Shown here: positions 7,712-16,317 of the stretch, one piece after another | Position numbering within the stretch: the first letter of the stretch is position 1 | Layout of the letters: each line of letters opens with the position of its first letter | DNA from: Thalassolituus maritimus | GTDB taxonomy: Bacteria > Pseudomonadota > Gammaproteobacteria > Pseudomonadales > Oceanobacteraceae | Direction: 5' to 3' | Assembly: GCF_900156675.1 (NCBI RefSeq) | Contig: NZ_FTOH01000007.1 | Coordinates: forward strand, 124,001-188,000 | Length of the DNA: 64,000 bases | Notes under the pieces: generated by a model | Database searches by the model: none | Seen by the model: the letters and a program-made list of their open reading frames with translations, nothing else | Told to the model about the DNA's origin: nothing | Position numbers and translations under genes: made by a program

Positions 7712-10543
7712 ATGGATAAAATTCTCGTTCGCGGCGCACGTACACACAACCTCAAAAACGTCGATATTGATATTCCACGGGATAAACTCGTGGTAATCAC
7801 TGGCCTCAGTGGCTCGGGCAAATCCTCTCTGGCGTTTGACACTCTGTACGCTGAAGGGCAGCGGCGCTACGTTGAGTCACTATCTACTTATGCTCGTCAG
7901 TTCCTGTCGATGATGGAAAAGCCCGACGTCGATCTGATTGAAGGCTTATCTCCGGCGATTTCTATTGAACAGAAATCGACCTCTCATAATCCTCGCTCGA
8001 CCGTTGGTACTGTCACCGAAATCTACGATTACCTACGTCTGCTGTTTGCGCGTGTCGGAACGCCGCGCTGCCCGGATCACGATGTGCCTCTTGAGGCTCA
8101 GACAGTGAGCCAGATGGTTGATGAAATTATGCTGCTACCCGCAGACAGTAAATGCATGATTCTCGGGCCTGTTATCCGGGATCGTAAGGGTGAGCACCTG
8201 CATGTATTTGAAAGTCTGCGTGCACAGGGTTTTATTCGTGTTCGTGTAGACGGCACAGTATGTGACCTTGACGATACGCCGGATCTCGATAAGCGGAAAA
8301 AACACACGATCGAAGTCGTGGTAGATCGTTTTAAAGTCAAAGAAGGTATTGAGCAGCGCCTGTCAGAATCCATCGAGACCTGTCTTGAACTCAGCGGTGG
8401 CCTGGTGCTGGTTGCTGATATGGATGCGCCCGAGAAAGAACCCATGATGTTCTCTTCTCAGTTTTCCTGTCCGCACTGTGGTTACAGCCTTTCAGAGCTG
8501 GAGCCTCGTCTGTTCTCATTTAACAACCCGGCCGGTGCCTGTCAGACGTGTGATGGTCTGGGTGTGAAACAGTATTTCGACCCTGACCGCGTCGTACATG
8601 ATGATTCTCTGAGTGTGGGCGAAGGCGCGATTCGCGGCTGGGACCGTCGGAGCGTTTACTACTATCAGATGTTGTGTTCAGTGGCGGACCATTATGGCTT
8701 TGATATTGATACGGCTCTGGCAGACCTGAAGCCTGAACATCGCGATGCAATACTGCGTGGCTCTGGTGATGAGAAAATCGAATTTATTTACGTGAATTCC
8801 CGTGGTGATCGCGTCAGCAAATCTCATCCGTTTGAAGGGGTGCTGCCTAACCTTGAGCGTCGTTATCGCGAAACCGACTCTCAGATGGTGCTTGAGGAAT
8901 TGTCCAAGTACCTGAGCATTCAGCCGTGCCCTGCGTGCGATGGTTCACGTCTGCGCCGTGAGGCCCGTAACGTTTTTGTGGGCGATAAAACCATTCATGC
9001 CTGCACCAGCATGCCGGTCGAAGATGCCCACAACTATTTTTCAGAATTTCAGATGGATGGCCATAAAGGTGAAATTGCTGAAAAAATTCTGAAAGAAATT
9101 CGTGACCGTCTGCAATTTTTGGTCAATGTCGGTCTCGAATATCTGACACTTAACCGTAGCTCAGACACGCTCTCGGGTGGTGAGGCTCAGCGGATTCGCC
9201 TGGCCTCTCAGATTGGTGCTGGTCTCGTTGGGGTGATGTATATTCTTGATGAACCTTCCATTGGTCTGCATCAGCGTGACAATGATCGTTTGCTGAAAAC
9301 CTTGTTCCATCTCCGTGATCTGGGGAATACCGTGCTCGTTGTCGAACACGACGAAGATGCAATTCGCAGCGCTGACCATCTGATCGATATTGGCCCGGGC
9401 GCTGGTGTGCATGGCGGTGAAGTGATTGCGCAAGGCACACCCGCTCAGGTGATGAAGAATAAAAACTCGGTCACGGGGGAATACCTCAGCGGCAAACGGG
9501 CCATCGCTCTTCCGGAAAAGCGTACGCCTTATGACAAGAAAAAAGTCATGACGTTAAAAGGCGCTAACGGAAATAACCTGAACAGTGTAGATCTGACCAT
9601 CCCTTTGGGATTGATGACCTGTATTACCGGGGTTTCCGGTTCGGGTAAATCAACCCTGATTAACCGCACTTTATATCCTTTGGCAGCGACAGCGCTGAAC
9701 GGCGCAACCACGTTAAAACCTTCGGAGCACTCAAGTATTACGGGGCTGAATCAGCTCGATAAGGTCGTGGATATTGATCAATCCCCGATTGGCCGTACTC
9801 CGCGTTCTAACCCTGCGACCTACACCGGAATCTTTACCCCGGTTCGTGAAATATTCGCCGGAACACAGGAAGCGCGCTCACGTGGTTATAAAGCCGGACG
9901 TTTTTCTTTTAACGTGAAAGGCGGACGTTGTGAGGCCTGTCAGGGCGACGGCGTGATCAAGGTAGAAATGCACTTTCTGGCTGACATTTATGTGCCGTGC
10001 GATGTCTGTAAAGGTAAGCGTTACAACCGTGAAACTCTGGATATCCGTTACAAAGGTAAGAATATCCACGAGGTGTTGGATATGACGGTTGAGGATGCGC
10101 GCGAGTTCTTTGATGCTATCCCGGCGGTGGCTCGTAAACTTCAGACATTGATGGATGTCGGTCTCAGTTATATTCGTCTTGGTCAGGCAGCGACCACGTT
10201 GTCCGGTGGTGAAGCGCAGCGTATTAAGTTAGCGAAAGAGCTGTCTAAGCGGGATACCGGTAAGACACTCTACATTCTTGATGAGCCGACCACTGGCCTT
10301 CACTTTCATGACATCGAACAGCTGTTAGTTGTTCTGCATCGTCTTCGTGATCATGGTAATACCGTGGTAGTGATTGAGCATAACCTTGATGTCATTAAAA
10401 CCGCCGACTGGATCGTTGATCTGGGCCCCGAAGGTGGTTCGAAGGGCGGCTTGATTATTGGTGAGGGTACACCTGAAGATATCGGTGCGATGGAGCACTC
10501 GCACACAGGCCGCTTCCTGCAACCTCTTCTCGAACGTGGGTAA
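7712..10543 (+). CDS. uvrA: UvrABC system protein A
   Basis: DNA damage-recognition ATPase of nucleotide excision repair. The 943-residue length is standard. There are two ABC modules: Walker [20 protein letters not shown] near residues 30-50 and [16 protein letters not shown] near 640. The ABC signatures are [12 protein letters not shown] and [12 protein letters not shown]. Zinc-finger cysteines appear as CPHCGYS/CQTCDG and [17 protein letters not shown] looked for a LexA box (CTGT-N8-ACAG) in the 77 bp upstream and found none, so SOS control is not supported here. A DTW-domain gene starts 18 nt downstream and may be co-transcribed. Confidence 0.98.
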   Translation: MDKILVRGARTHNLKNVDIDIPRDKLVVITGLSGSGKSSLAFDTLYAEGQRRYVESLSTYARQFLSMMEKPDVDLIEGLSPAISIEQKSTSHNPRSTVGTVTEIYDYLRLLFARVGTPRCPDHDVPLEAQTVSQMVDEIMLLPADSKCMILGPVIRDRKGEHLHVFESLRAQGFIRVRVDGTVCDLDDTPDLDKRKKHTIEVVVDRFKVKEGIEQRLSESIETCLELSGGLVLVADMDAPEKEPMMFSSQFSCPHCGYSLSELEPRLFSFNNPAGACQTCDGLGVKQYFDPDRVVHDDSLSVGEGAIRGWDRRSVYYYQMLCSVADHYGFDIDTALADLKPEHRDAILRGSGDEKIEFIYVNSRGDRVSKSHPFEGVLPNLERRYRETDSQMVLEELSKYLSIQPCPACDGSRLRREARNVFVGDKTIHACTSMPVEDAHNYFSEFQMDGHKGEIAEKILKEIRDRLQFLVNVGLEYLTLNRSSDTLSGGEAQRIRLASQIGAGLVGVMYILDEPSIGLHQRDNDRLLKTLFHLRDLGNTVLVVEHDEDAIRSADHLIDIGPGAGVHGGEVIAQGTPAQVMKNKNSVTGEYLSGKRAIALPEKRTPYDKKKVMTLKGANGNNLNSVDLTIPLGLMTCITGVSGSGKSTLINRTLYPLAATALNGATTLKPSEHSSITGLNQLDKVVDIDQSPIGRTPRSNPATYTGIFTPVREIFAGTQEARSRGYKAGRFSFNVKGGRCEACQGDGVIKVEMHFLADIYVPCDVCKGKRYNRETLDIRYKGKNIHEVLDMTVEDAREFFDAIPAVARKLQTLMDVGLSYIRLGQAATTLSGGEAQRIKLAKELSKRDTGKTLYILDEPTTGLHFHDIEQLLVVLHRLRDHGNTVVVIEHNLDVIKTADWIVDLGPEGGSKGGLIIGEGTPEDIGAMEHSHTGRFLQPLLERG

Positions 10544-10561
10544 AGCTTTGATGAGGCTGCG

Positions 10562-11116
10562 ATGAGCAGGTCGGTCTGTGATGGCTGCGGGAGGCCAGAG
10601 AAGGTCTGCCTCTGCAGCCACCTGATCCATTATGAGCTGCCGTTTCGTTTAGTGATCTGGCAGGACCCGGATGAAGCTAAGCATCCATTGTCCACGGCGC
10701 CCTTACTCGAACGCAGTATCAAGGGGTGTGAGCTGAAAATTGGCGATCAATTTACCTTTGAAGAAGTATTCGGGACGCTAGCAGACGCTGGTGTTGCGCT
10801 CCTCTACCCATCGGACGAACGCTCAACCGAAGCAGATGCGCAAGCCATTCATACGGTATTGGTTCTCGACGGTACCTGGCGTAAAGTCCGGCGCTTAACG
10901 CTGTTAAATCCCTGGGTATTATCGCTGCCACGAGTCTCGCTCAGCCCGGATAGACCGTCTGAATATCTCCGTACCAGTCAGGTTGAAGGCGGCGTCAGTA
11001 CGCTGGAGGCGGTGCTGATGATGGCGCATCAGTGCGCGCCTGAGGGTAACTACCTTGAGGGGATTGGTGTCCTGCAACGTATGGCAGAGTTGCAGGAGCA
11101 GATGCGCCGTCGGTAA
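10562..11116 (+). CDS. tapT: DTW-domain tRNA-uridine aminocarboxypropyltransferase (TapT-like)
   Basis: The family adds the 3-amino-3-carboxypropyl group of SAM to a tRNA uridine (acp3U). The 184-residue protein has the DTW-type core VLDGTWRKVRRL (DGTW near residue 103) and a Cys-rich N-terminus CDGCGRPEKVCLCSHL, probably a small metal-binding site. The late TLEAVLMMAHQ segment is also typical. It is shorter than E. coli TapT/YfiP. The start lies 18 nt after uvrA, suggesting read-through transcription. It converges on the cyclase-like gene at 11132 with only 15 nt between stops. Confidence 0.8.
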   Translation: MSRSVCDGCGRPEKVCLCSHLIHYELPFRLVIWQDPDEAKHPLSTAPLLERSIKGCELKIGDQFTFEEVFGTLADAGVALLYPSDERSTEADAQAIHTVLVLDGTWRKVRRLTLLNPWVLSLPRVSLSPDRPSEYLRTSQVEGGVSTLEAVLMMAHQCAPEGNYLEGIGVLQRMAELQEQMRRR

Positions 11117-11131
11117 GTGAGGTGCTGGTGG

Positions 11132-12472
11132 TCAGGCGCTTTCAGTCATACTGGTGATGTGTTTCATCTGGCGCTGAATCAGAGATTCTGTTTTCTCTGG
11201 TAGCTGGTTAAGCCAGTAGGTTGGCTGCACGCCACCATGCAGGTCACGAATATTCGGACCCTCGCTCCAGATGATATCGTGACCGTCTTCAAGCATTTCT
11301 ATCAAGGTCTGGCTGGCAATGATCCGGCGTTCCTCACTTTGCGCCGCCAGGTGGTATGCCCAGTGCACAGCATCACCAATCAGGCTGTATTGAGTCGACA
11401 CGCCATCCTGAAGAGGCGCCATAAGTACCGGGCCCCAGTGCGCTGCAACGTTAAACTCAAGTGGCAGTACGCCAGAGTTCGTCTCATGTAGATGATTGAC
11501 CAGGCTGGAAAACAGGCGCGCCGCATACAGACAATGCATGGCGGCGTTGCGGTCCCGGCCGGGTACGCCAAACAGCATAACGACACCGTCGCCCAGGTAG
11601 CGGTCAACTTTACCGTTGTAGAGCTTAGCGGCTTGAGAGAGCAGGCGGTGATATTGATTCAGCGTGGTGGTCAGCTCTTCAGCGCTGAGACGCTGCTGCA
11701 GTAGCTCAAGGTCCTGAATCTCGATAAAAAGCATGGCGCAGTCGTAGTACTTCATCGGGTCAGGGAATGGGGTGTCTTCATTGCCCATGAACTGTCCGAG
11801 AGCAACTTCAACCGCGCGACGTTGTTGCTCACGTTTGGATATGTCGCCTAAAACGGAATGCAGCGACTGCAGGTCAGGATCTCCCGGCCCCATCGGCAGT
11901 GTCAGCTCTTCGCCGTCGCGCCAGCCACTGAGTTTCGTGCGCAGCTGGCGAAGGTAACGTGCGTACTTTTCGCTGAGTAACCATCCAGTAAGGCCCGCAA
12001 TCAGGCTTAGCGCAGCGGTCACCAGTAAACTCTGAGATGCAACTCGTGTCGCCGCGGTCTGAGCGGGAGCGTCCGTTGTATAGCCTTCGAGTGAGCCATA
12101 GAGCGTACCGTCCTGACGGATTTCAACAGGCATCATGGTTAATTCAGCGTTGATACGCCCGGCACTGGCCACTGGCTTTCCGTCACGATCAAGTACGCGG
12201 ATTGCAGGCAGGGCTTTACCCGCGTCCCACTCGCTCAGAGTCAGATTCAGTGTAATACGGTCATCACGTACTAATGCCGGAGTCAGGAGCGCTCCAAGGT
12301 GCTGTAACTGACGGGTATTTTCTGAAGTGAGTTGCTGGCGGGCGTAATTGCGGACTTCGGTATAGGCGAGAGCGCTCAGTATGATGCCTGCAATCAGGAC
12401 CATGACCGCTGCCAGTAGACCAGCGCGCTGGCTGGTATTGAGTGTTTCGCTGAATGTGCGGAGATTAGGCAT
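11132..12472 (-). CDS. Membrane-bound class III cyclase homology protein, probably catalytically degenerate
   Basis: The 446-residue sensor-like protein has TM1 at about residues 17-36, a periplasmic domain of about 110 residues (TSENTRQLQHLGALL...), TM2 near 150-167, a short linker and a C-terminal adenylate/guanylate cyclase homology domain (about 245-420). That domain starts AMLFIEIQDLELLQQRL and contains KVDRYLGDGVVMLFG. The second metal aspartate (GDG) is kept, but the first is Glu (FIEI instead of F-x-D-I). The transition-state Asn and Arg of the usual VNxAxRL motif are both His (VHWAYHL). Loss of activity is inferred from these changes, so it may act as a binding or scaffold protein. 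It is divergent from the small gene at 12617 and serB. Confidence 0.75.
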   Translation of the reverse strand: MPNLRTFSETLNTSQRAGLLAAVMVLIAGIILSALAYTEVRNYARQQLTSENTRQLQHLGALLTPALVRDDRITLNLTLSEWDAGKALPAIRVLDRDGKPVASAGRINAELTMMPVEIRQDGTLYGSLEGYTTDAPAQTAATRVASQSLLVTAALSLIAGLTGWLLSEKYARYLRQLRTKLSGWRDGEELTLPMGPGDPDLQSLHSVLGDISKREQQRRAVEVALGQFMGNEDTPFPDPMKYYDCAMLFIEIQDLELLQQRLSAEELTTTLNQYHRLLSQAAKLYNGKVDRYLGDGVVMLFGVPGRDRNAAMHCLYAARLFSSLVNHLHETNSGVLPLEFNVAAHWGPVLMAPLQDGVSTQYSLIGDAVHWAYHLAAQSEERRIIASQTLIEMLEDGHDIIWSEGPNIRDLHGGVQPTYWLNQLPEKTESLIQRQMKHITSMTESA

Positions 12473-12616
12473 CGGCAGTCCTGATAATTCTAAATTTCCA
12501 TAACTTTAATGGTATTATATGCCGCGCTTGTCGCAACGCCAGCACCGAACACGGCTTCTGTGATGGAAGACAGCTTGTAAATTACAGTTTAGATATAGTT
12601 TAGATGAGGAATGACC

Positions 12617-12787
12617 ATGAGTGATGTGAAACAGTCTCTGCAGGACAAACTGGCACAACTTGAGAAAGGTCTGTTTCTGATGAGTGTTGACCGCGTGCGT
12701 GCTCTGTCTGTACACGAGACCGTTGAACTGATCGAAGAACTGCGTGCCGTAGTTGCCGCAGCGAAATCAGACACCGACAAACTCTGA
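12617..12787 (+). CDS. Small conserved-looking protein of unknown function, 56 aa
   Basis: An intact 57-codon frame starts at ATG 12617, with GAGGA seven bases upstream, and ends 23 nt before serB. The product is predicted to be almost entirely helical and amphipathic (KQSLQDKLAQLEKGL, then VHETVELIEELRAVVAAAK), Lys/Glu-rich, with no signal peptide or membrane segment. Codon use resembles the neighbouring highly expressed genes, and a TATTAT box lies about 105 nt upstream near 12513. I do not recognise the family. A dimeric coiled coil or partner-binding peptide is possible. Its spacing suggests co-transcription with serB. Confidence 0.65.
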   Translation: MSDVKQSLQDKLAQLEKGLFLMSVDRVRALSVHETVELIEELRAVVAAAKSDTDKL

Positions 12788-12810
12788 TCTGCAGATTAAG
12801 CGAGACCTCC

Positions 12811-14019
12811 GTGACGGAATTAGTGCTCATTCGTATCACCGGTGCTGACAAGCCCGGTGTTACTGCGACCATCAGTAGTATCCTTGCTCAATACGAAGTA
12901 ACCGTTCTGGATATCGGTCAGGCCGAAATCCACGACTCGCTTTCGTTAGGGATACTGGCAGCCATTCCGTCAACGGCGGAAGCAGCTCCGGTTCTGAAAG
13001 ACGTACTTTTCAGAATCCACGAAATGGGGCTGTCAGTCTCGTTCACTCCGGTGACGCCTGAAAGCTACGAGCACTGGGTCGCCGGTCAGGGGAAACCCCG
13101 CCATATCATCACGCTGCTGGCGCGGACCATTCAGGCCGACGCAATTGCACGCGTGACTTCCATTGCCGCCGAGCACAATCTCAATATTGACCAGATCAGT
13201 CGACTTTCTGGCCGTGTCCCGCTGGATAAACAAAGCGAGACAACCCGTGCTTGTGTCGAGTTTTCGGTGCGTGGTGAAGCAGACCAGACCGCCATGCGAG
13301 CGCAGTTTCTGGAAGCCGCCAACGACCTGAATGTGGACATCGCCTTCCAGGAAGATGATGTGTACCGACGTACCCGTCGCCTTGTCTGCTTCGATATGGA
13401 TTCGACCCTGATCGAAACCGAAGTGATCGACGAACTCGCTCATGCCGCCGGGGTAGGTGAGCAGGTAGCTGAAATCACCGAGCGTGCAATGCAGGGAGAA
13501 CTCGACTTCACACAGAGTTTTGAACAGCGGGTTGCGCTGTTGAAAGGTCTGAGTGGTGATGTGTTGCAAGGCATTGCTGAGCGTTTACCTGTTACAGAAG
13601 GTGCTGAGCGCCTGATCCGTAACCTGAAAGCGCTGGGCTACAAAACCGCGATTCTTTCTGGTGGTTTCACCTACTTTGGGCGTTATCTCCAGTCTCAGCT
13701 GGGCATTGATTATGTCTACGCGAACGAACTGGAGATGGAAGGCAACGTCGTGACGGGGCGCGTGACCGGACGTGTTGTTGATGGTCAGCGTAAAGCTGAG
13801 CTACTGCGTGAACTCGCCGAGCGTGAGGGCATTCGCCTCGAGCAGACCATCGCCGTGGGTGATGGTGCGAATGATCTGCCGATGTTATCGGTGGCTGGTC
13901 TTGGCATCGCGTTCCGCGCCAAGCCACTGGTACGTGAAAACGCCAAACATGCGATCTCAACACTGGGGTTGGATGGGCTGCTTTATCTTCTTGGTTACCA
14001 CGACCGCGATATCCATTAA
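12811..14019 (+). CDS. serB: Phosphoserine phosphatase with tandem ACT domains
   Basis: Last step of serine biosynthesis, phosphoserine to serine. The start is GTG at 12811. The 402-residue protein has two N-terminal ACT domains (LVLIRITGADKPGVTATIS, and HIITLLARTIQADAIARV) that probably sense serine. A HAD phosphatase follows: motif I CFDMDSTLIETEVIDELA with the nucleophilic Asp near residue 195, motif II LSGG, motif III Lys in the RKAELL region, and motif IV GDGANDLPML. The two-ACT form, longer than E. coli SerB, is typical of Pseudomonas-like organisms. It faces fimX convergently, as I recall in Pseudomonas. Confidence 0.96.
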   Translation: MTELVLIRITGADKPGVTATISSILAQYEVTVLDIGQAEIHDSLSLGILAAIPSTAEAAPVLKDVLFRIHEMGLSVSFTPVTPESYEHWVAGQGKPRHIITLLARTIQADAIARVTSIAAEHNLNIDQISRLSGRVPLDKQSETTRACVEFSVRGEADQTAMRAQFLEAANDLNVDIAFQEDDVYRRTRRLVCFDMDSTLIETEVIDELAHAAGVGEQVAEITERAMQGELDFTQSFEQRVALLKGLSGDVLQGIAERLPVTEGAERLIRNLKALGYKTAILSGGFTYFGRYLQSQLGIDYVYANELEMEGNVVTGRVTGRVVDGQRKAELLRELAEREGIRLEQTIAVGDGANDLPMLSVAGLGIAFRAKPLVRENAKHAISTLGLDGLLYLLGYHDRDIH

Positions 14020-14080
14020 CCGCGACTGCTGCTCTGGCGGGTCACAGTTTTTATAAGAGCGTGGCTTCAACCCAGTCCCG

Positions 14081-14123
14081 CCTCTAGTTATAGAGGACAG
14101 AGCTTCTTCTGATGTAGAAGCTC
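14081..14123. terminator. Two adjacent inverted repeats between convergent serB and fimX
   Basis: CCTCTA-gtta-TAGAGG (14081-14096) is followed by GAGCTTCT / AGAAGCTC (14100-14107 and 14116-14123) with an 8-nt loop. Neither has a clean T-run, so termination is plausible but not certain. Confidence 0.4.
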
Positions 14124-14127
14124 CGAC

Positions 14128-16218
14128 TTATTCTTCTGAGAAGTCATACGTCATATCCGCCTGGGGCGCCTGAACGTAATATCCCTGAATAAAGTGGACA
14201 CTGTAGTGCCAGATATTGGCCACGGTGGATGAACTTTCGATAAATGGTGCGATACTGATTTTCCCTGCCTCGTGTACCTCGCCTAGCAGCTCTTTCAACG
14301 CTTTGTTGCCGTTAGCGTTATCGCCGCCAATCTCGCGGATATATGAACCGTCGACTTTCACGTAATCAATATCTACCTGTTGCAGCAGGCGCATTGGCTC
14401 CAGCTCGCAGCCAAAACGACTGACAGCGGTACTGATGCCGAGCGCGCGCACCAGATAACAGAAGCGTTTGGCAGGCGCTGCATAGCGCACAGCATCTTCT
14501 TCTGAGAATTGAAAAATGATCGCGTTGTGATTGAGTCCGGCGGCCTTCAGTGCGACCTGAACCCAGGCGGGTAACTTCTCATCGCGCAGAGACGCCCCTG
14601 TAATATTGATAAAGAGCTTGGTGTCTTTACCTTGTTTCTGACGCTCAGAAAGAAGCTTGGTAGCATGCAGGATGACCCAGCGATCCAGTTTCCGTTTGAG
14701 CGTATCACTGACCTCGGCGCTGTTAATAAATGCCCCGGCCTGAGGGTCTGAGGCATCTCCTCCGGGTAATCGAAGCAGCACCTCGTAATGTTCGGCATCA
14801 TCACCCCGCATACTGATCAGAGGCTGGAACAGAAGCCGTAACTGATTTCGCGACAGTGCGGTCGTGATCTGCTTTTCCATCGAGCGCGTTTGTCGTGCTT
14901 CCGATTTGTCTTCCGGCATAAACAGGTGAGCGCTGCTGCTACTCTGCTTGTTCTCTTCGGCGGCTGCATCACAGGCAAGGTGAGCCTGTTGCAGGATCTC
15001 GGTCGGTACCGGGCTGGCGTCTGTGATCAATGTTATGCCAAGGCTGAGTGTTGGCTGCACGGTACGCTGTTCCAGATCAATGAGGAGATTATTGACCGTG
15101 CTGATCAGTTTCTGGGCTTGCTGGCGTGCCTTGGCTGGGTCACCACCCGGCATCATCCAGATAAAGGTATCATCTGAAATTCGCGCGGTGACATCGTATT
15201 CATGCGCGATGCTGCTCAGGCATTGACTGATTTCGCGGATCACCGTATCGCTGGATTCAATACCAACATCGCGACGTATAGTATCGAAGCCATTAATTTC
15301 CGCGTACACCAGAGTGCTGTACTGTTTTTCGAGAACGGCGTGATCGACAGCGCGTGTCAGGCGTTCCAGGAAATATTCCTTGTTGTGTAACTGCGTGACC
15401 GCATCACGGTGCCGCAGTTCGGTCAGTTCAGCAGCCAATTCGCTCTCTGTATCACGACGACTGATCTGAATCTGATTGCATGGCTCGTCGCTGTAGGTGG
15501 CGTCGCTGAAACTCATGGTCATCGGAAATTGCTCACCATCCGGCAGTACGCCCGTGGTTTCGAGCTCAAAGCTATCAGGGATTCCGGTCCGGTATTGCTT
15601 CAGGAAATCCTTAAAACTCGCCTGACTGTCTGAGGCAATCATGTCCATGACAGGCATGCCCTCGAGGTCTTCGACCGATTCATAACCGAACATTTCAAGA
15701 TAGGCAGAATTTGCATGGACATGCATACCATCATGAATGTAAGCAATCGGATCGCGTGAACTTTCCAGCAGCATGCGTGAGCGCTTTTCTGCGTCTCGTA
15801 GTTTAACCTTCAACAGGCGGACTTCCTGGCGGTTGCGCAAGTGCTCGACTTCGCGTCGGATGGTCTGCATCAGGATGTTGCTTTCATCAAAAGCCACGAC
15901 CGCACTGGCGCCTTTGGTCAGAGCACTTTCGAGAAGAGCATTGCTGGAATTTGCCGGTATGAGGATCAAAGGAATATCGTAGTTCAGTCGATGAATCTGG
16001 CTTAGCAGCTCAGTGAACTCGATGTTTTCCAGATCCGGATCGGCAACTACGACATCCCATTGGGCGGACTTAAGGGCCTCTTCAAATTGCTCATGTGTGA
16101 TCACTGTCCGGGCACGTGTACTGAAACCGGAATTACGCATCAGACTGACGAGTTGTTCTGCGTCGTTCTGAGTCTGCGTCAGTAACAGTAGTTGCAGTGT
16201 GTCACGGGATAGCGACAT
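14128..16218 (-). CDS. fimX: FimX-like degenerate REC-PAS-GGDEF-EAL c-di-GMP receptor
   Basis: The 696-residue length and domain order match FimX of Pseudomonas aeruginosa, which controls type IV pilus assembly and twitching at the pole. There is an N-terminal receiver-like domain (about 1-125), a PAS domain (about 150-260), then a GGDEF domain whose active-site motif has decayed to ISDDTF, so no diguanylate cyclase activity is expected. In the EAL domain EAL is EVL (HYEVLLRLPG), and the catalytic DDFGxG loop reads SRFGCE. The substrate-binding QGYYVQAP segment remains. It should bind c-di-GMP without cleaving it, as FimX does (transfer from family knowledge). It lies 99 nt downstream of the PilZ-like gene on the same strand. 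Confidence 0.88.
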   Translation of the reverse strand: MSLSRDTLQLLLLTQTQNDAEQLVSLMRNSGFSTRARTVITHEQFEEALKSAQWDVVVADPDLENIEFTELLSQIHRLNYDIPLILIPANSSNALLESALTKGASAVVAFDESNILMQTIRREVEHLRNRQEVRLLKVKLRDAEKRSRMLLESSRDPIAYIHDGMHVHANSAYLEMFGYESVEDLEGMPVMDMIASDSQASFKDFLKQYRTGIPDSFELETTGVLPDGEQFPMTMSFSDATYSDEPCNQIQISRRDTESELAAELTELRHRDAVTQLHNKEYFLERLTRAVDHAVLEKQYSTLVYAEINGFDTIRRDVGIESSDTVIREISQCLSSIAHEYDVTARISDDTFIWMMPGGDPAKARQQAQKLISTVNNLLIDLEQRTVQPTLSLGITLITDASPVPTEILQQAHLACDAAAEENKQSSSSAHLFMPEDKSEARQTRSMEKQITTALSRNQLRLLFQPLISMRGDDAEHYEVLLRLPGGDASDPQAGAFINSAEVSDTLKRKLDRWVILHATKLLSERQKQGKDTKLFINITGASLRDEKLPAWVQVALKAAGLNHNAIIFQFSEEDAVRYAAPAKRFCYLVRALGISTAVSRFGCELEPMRLLQQVDIDYVKVDGSYIREIGGDNANGNKALKELLGEVHEAGKISIAPFIESSSTVANIWHYSVHFIQGYYVQAPQADMTYDFSEE

Positions 16219-16317
16219 GAGTGGACATACCTCGGCTGAAGAAAACCCGAAATTATAGGTGCTGTCGAATCAAAGAAAAACGGCATAGGTGACAAATTTT
16301 GTCACCCGCTGGCCCAA

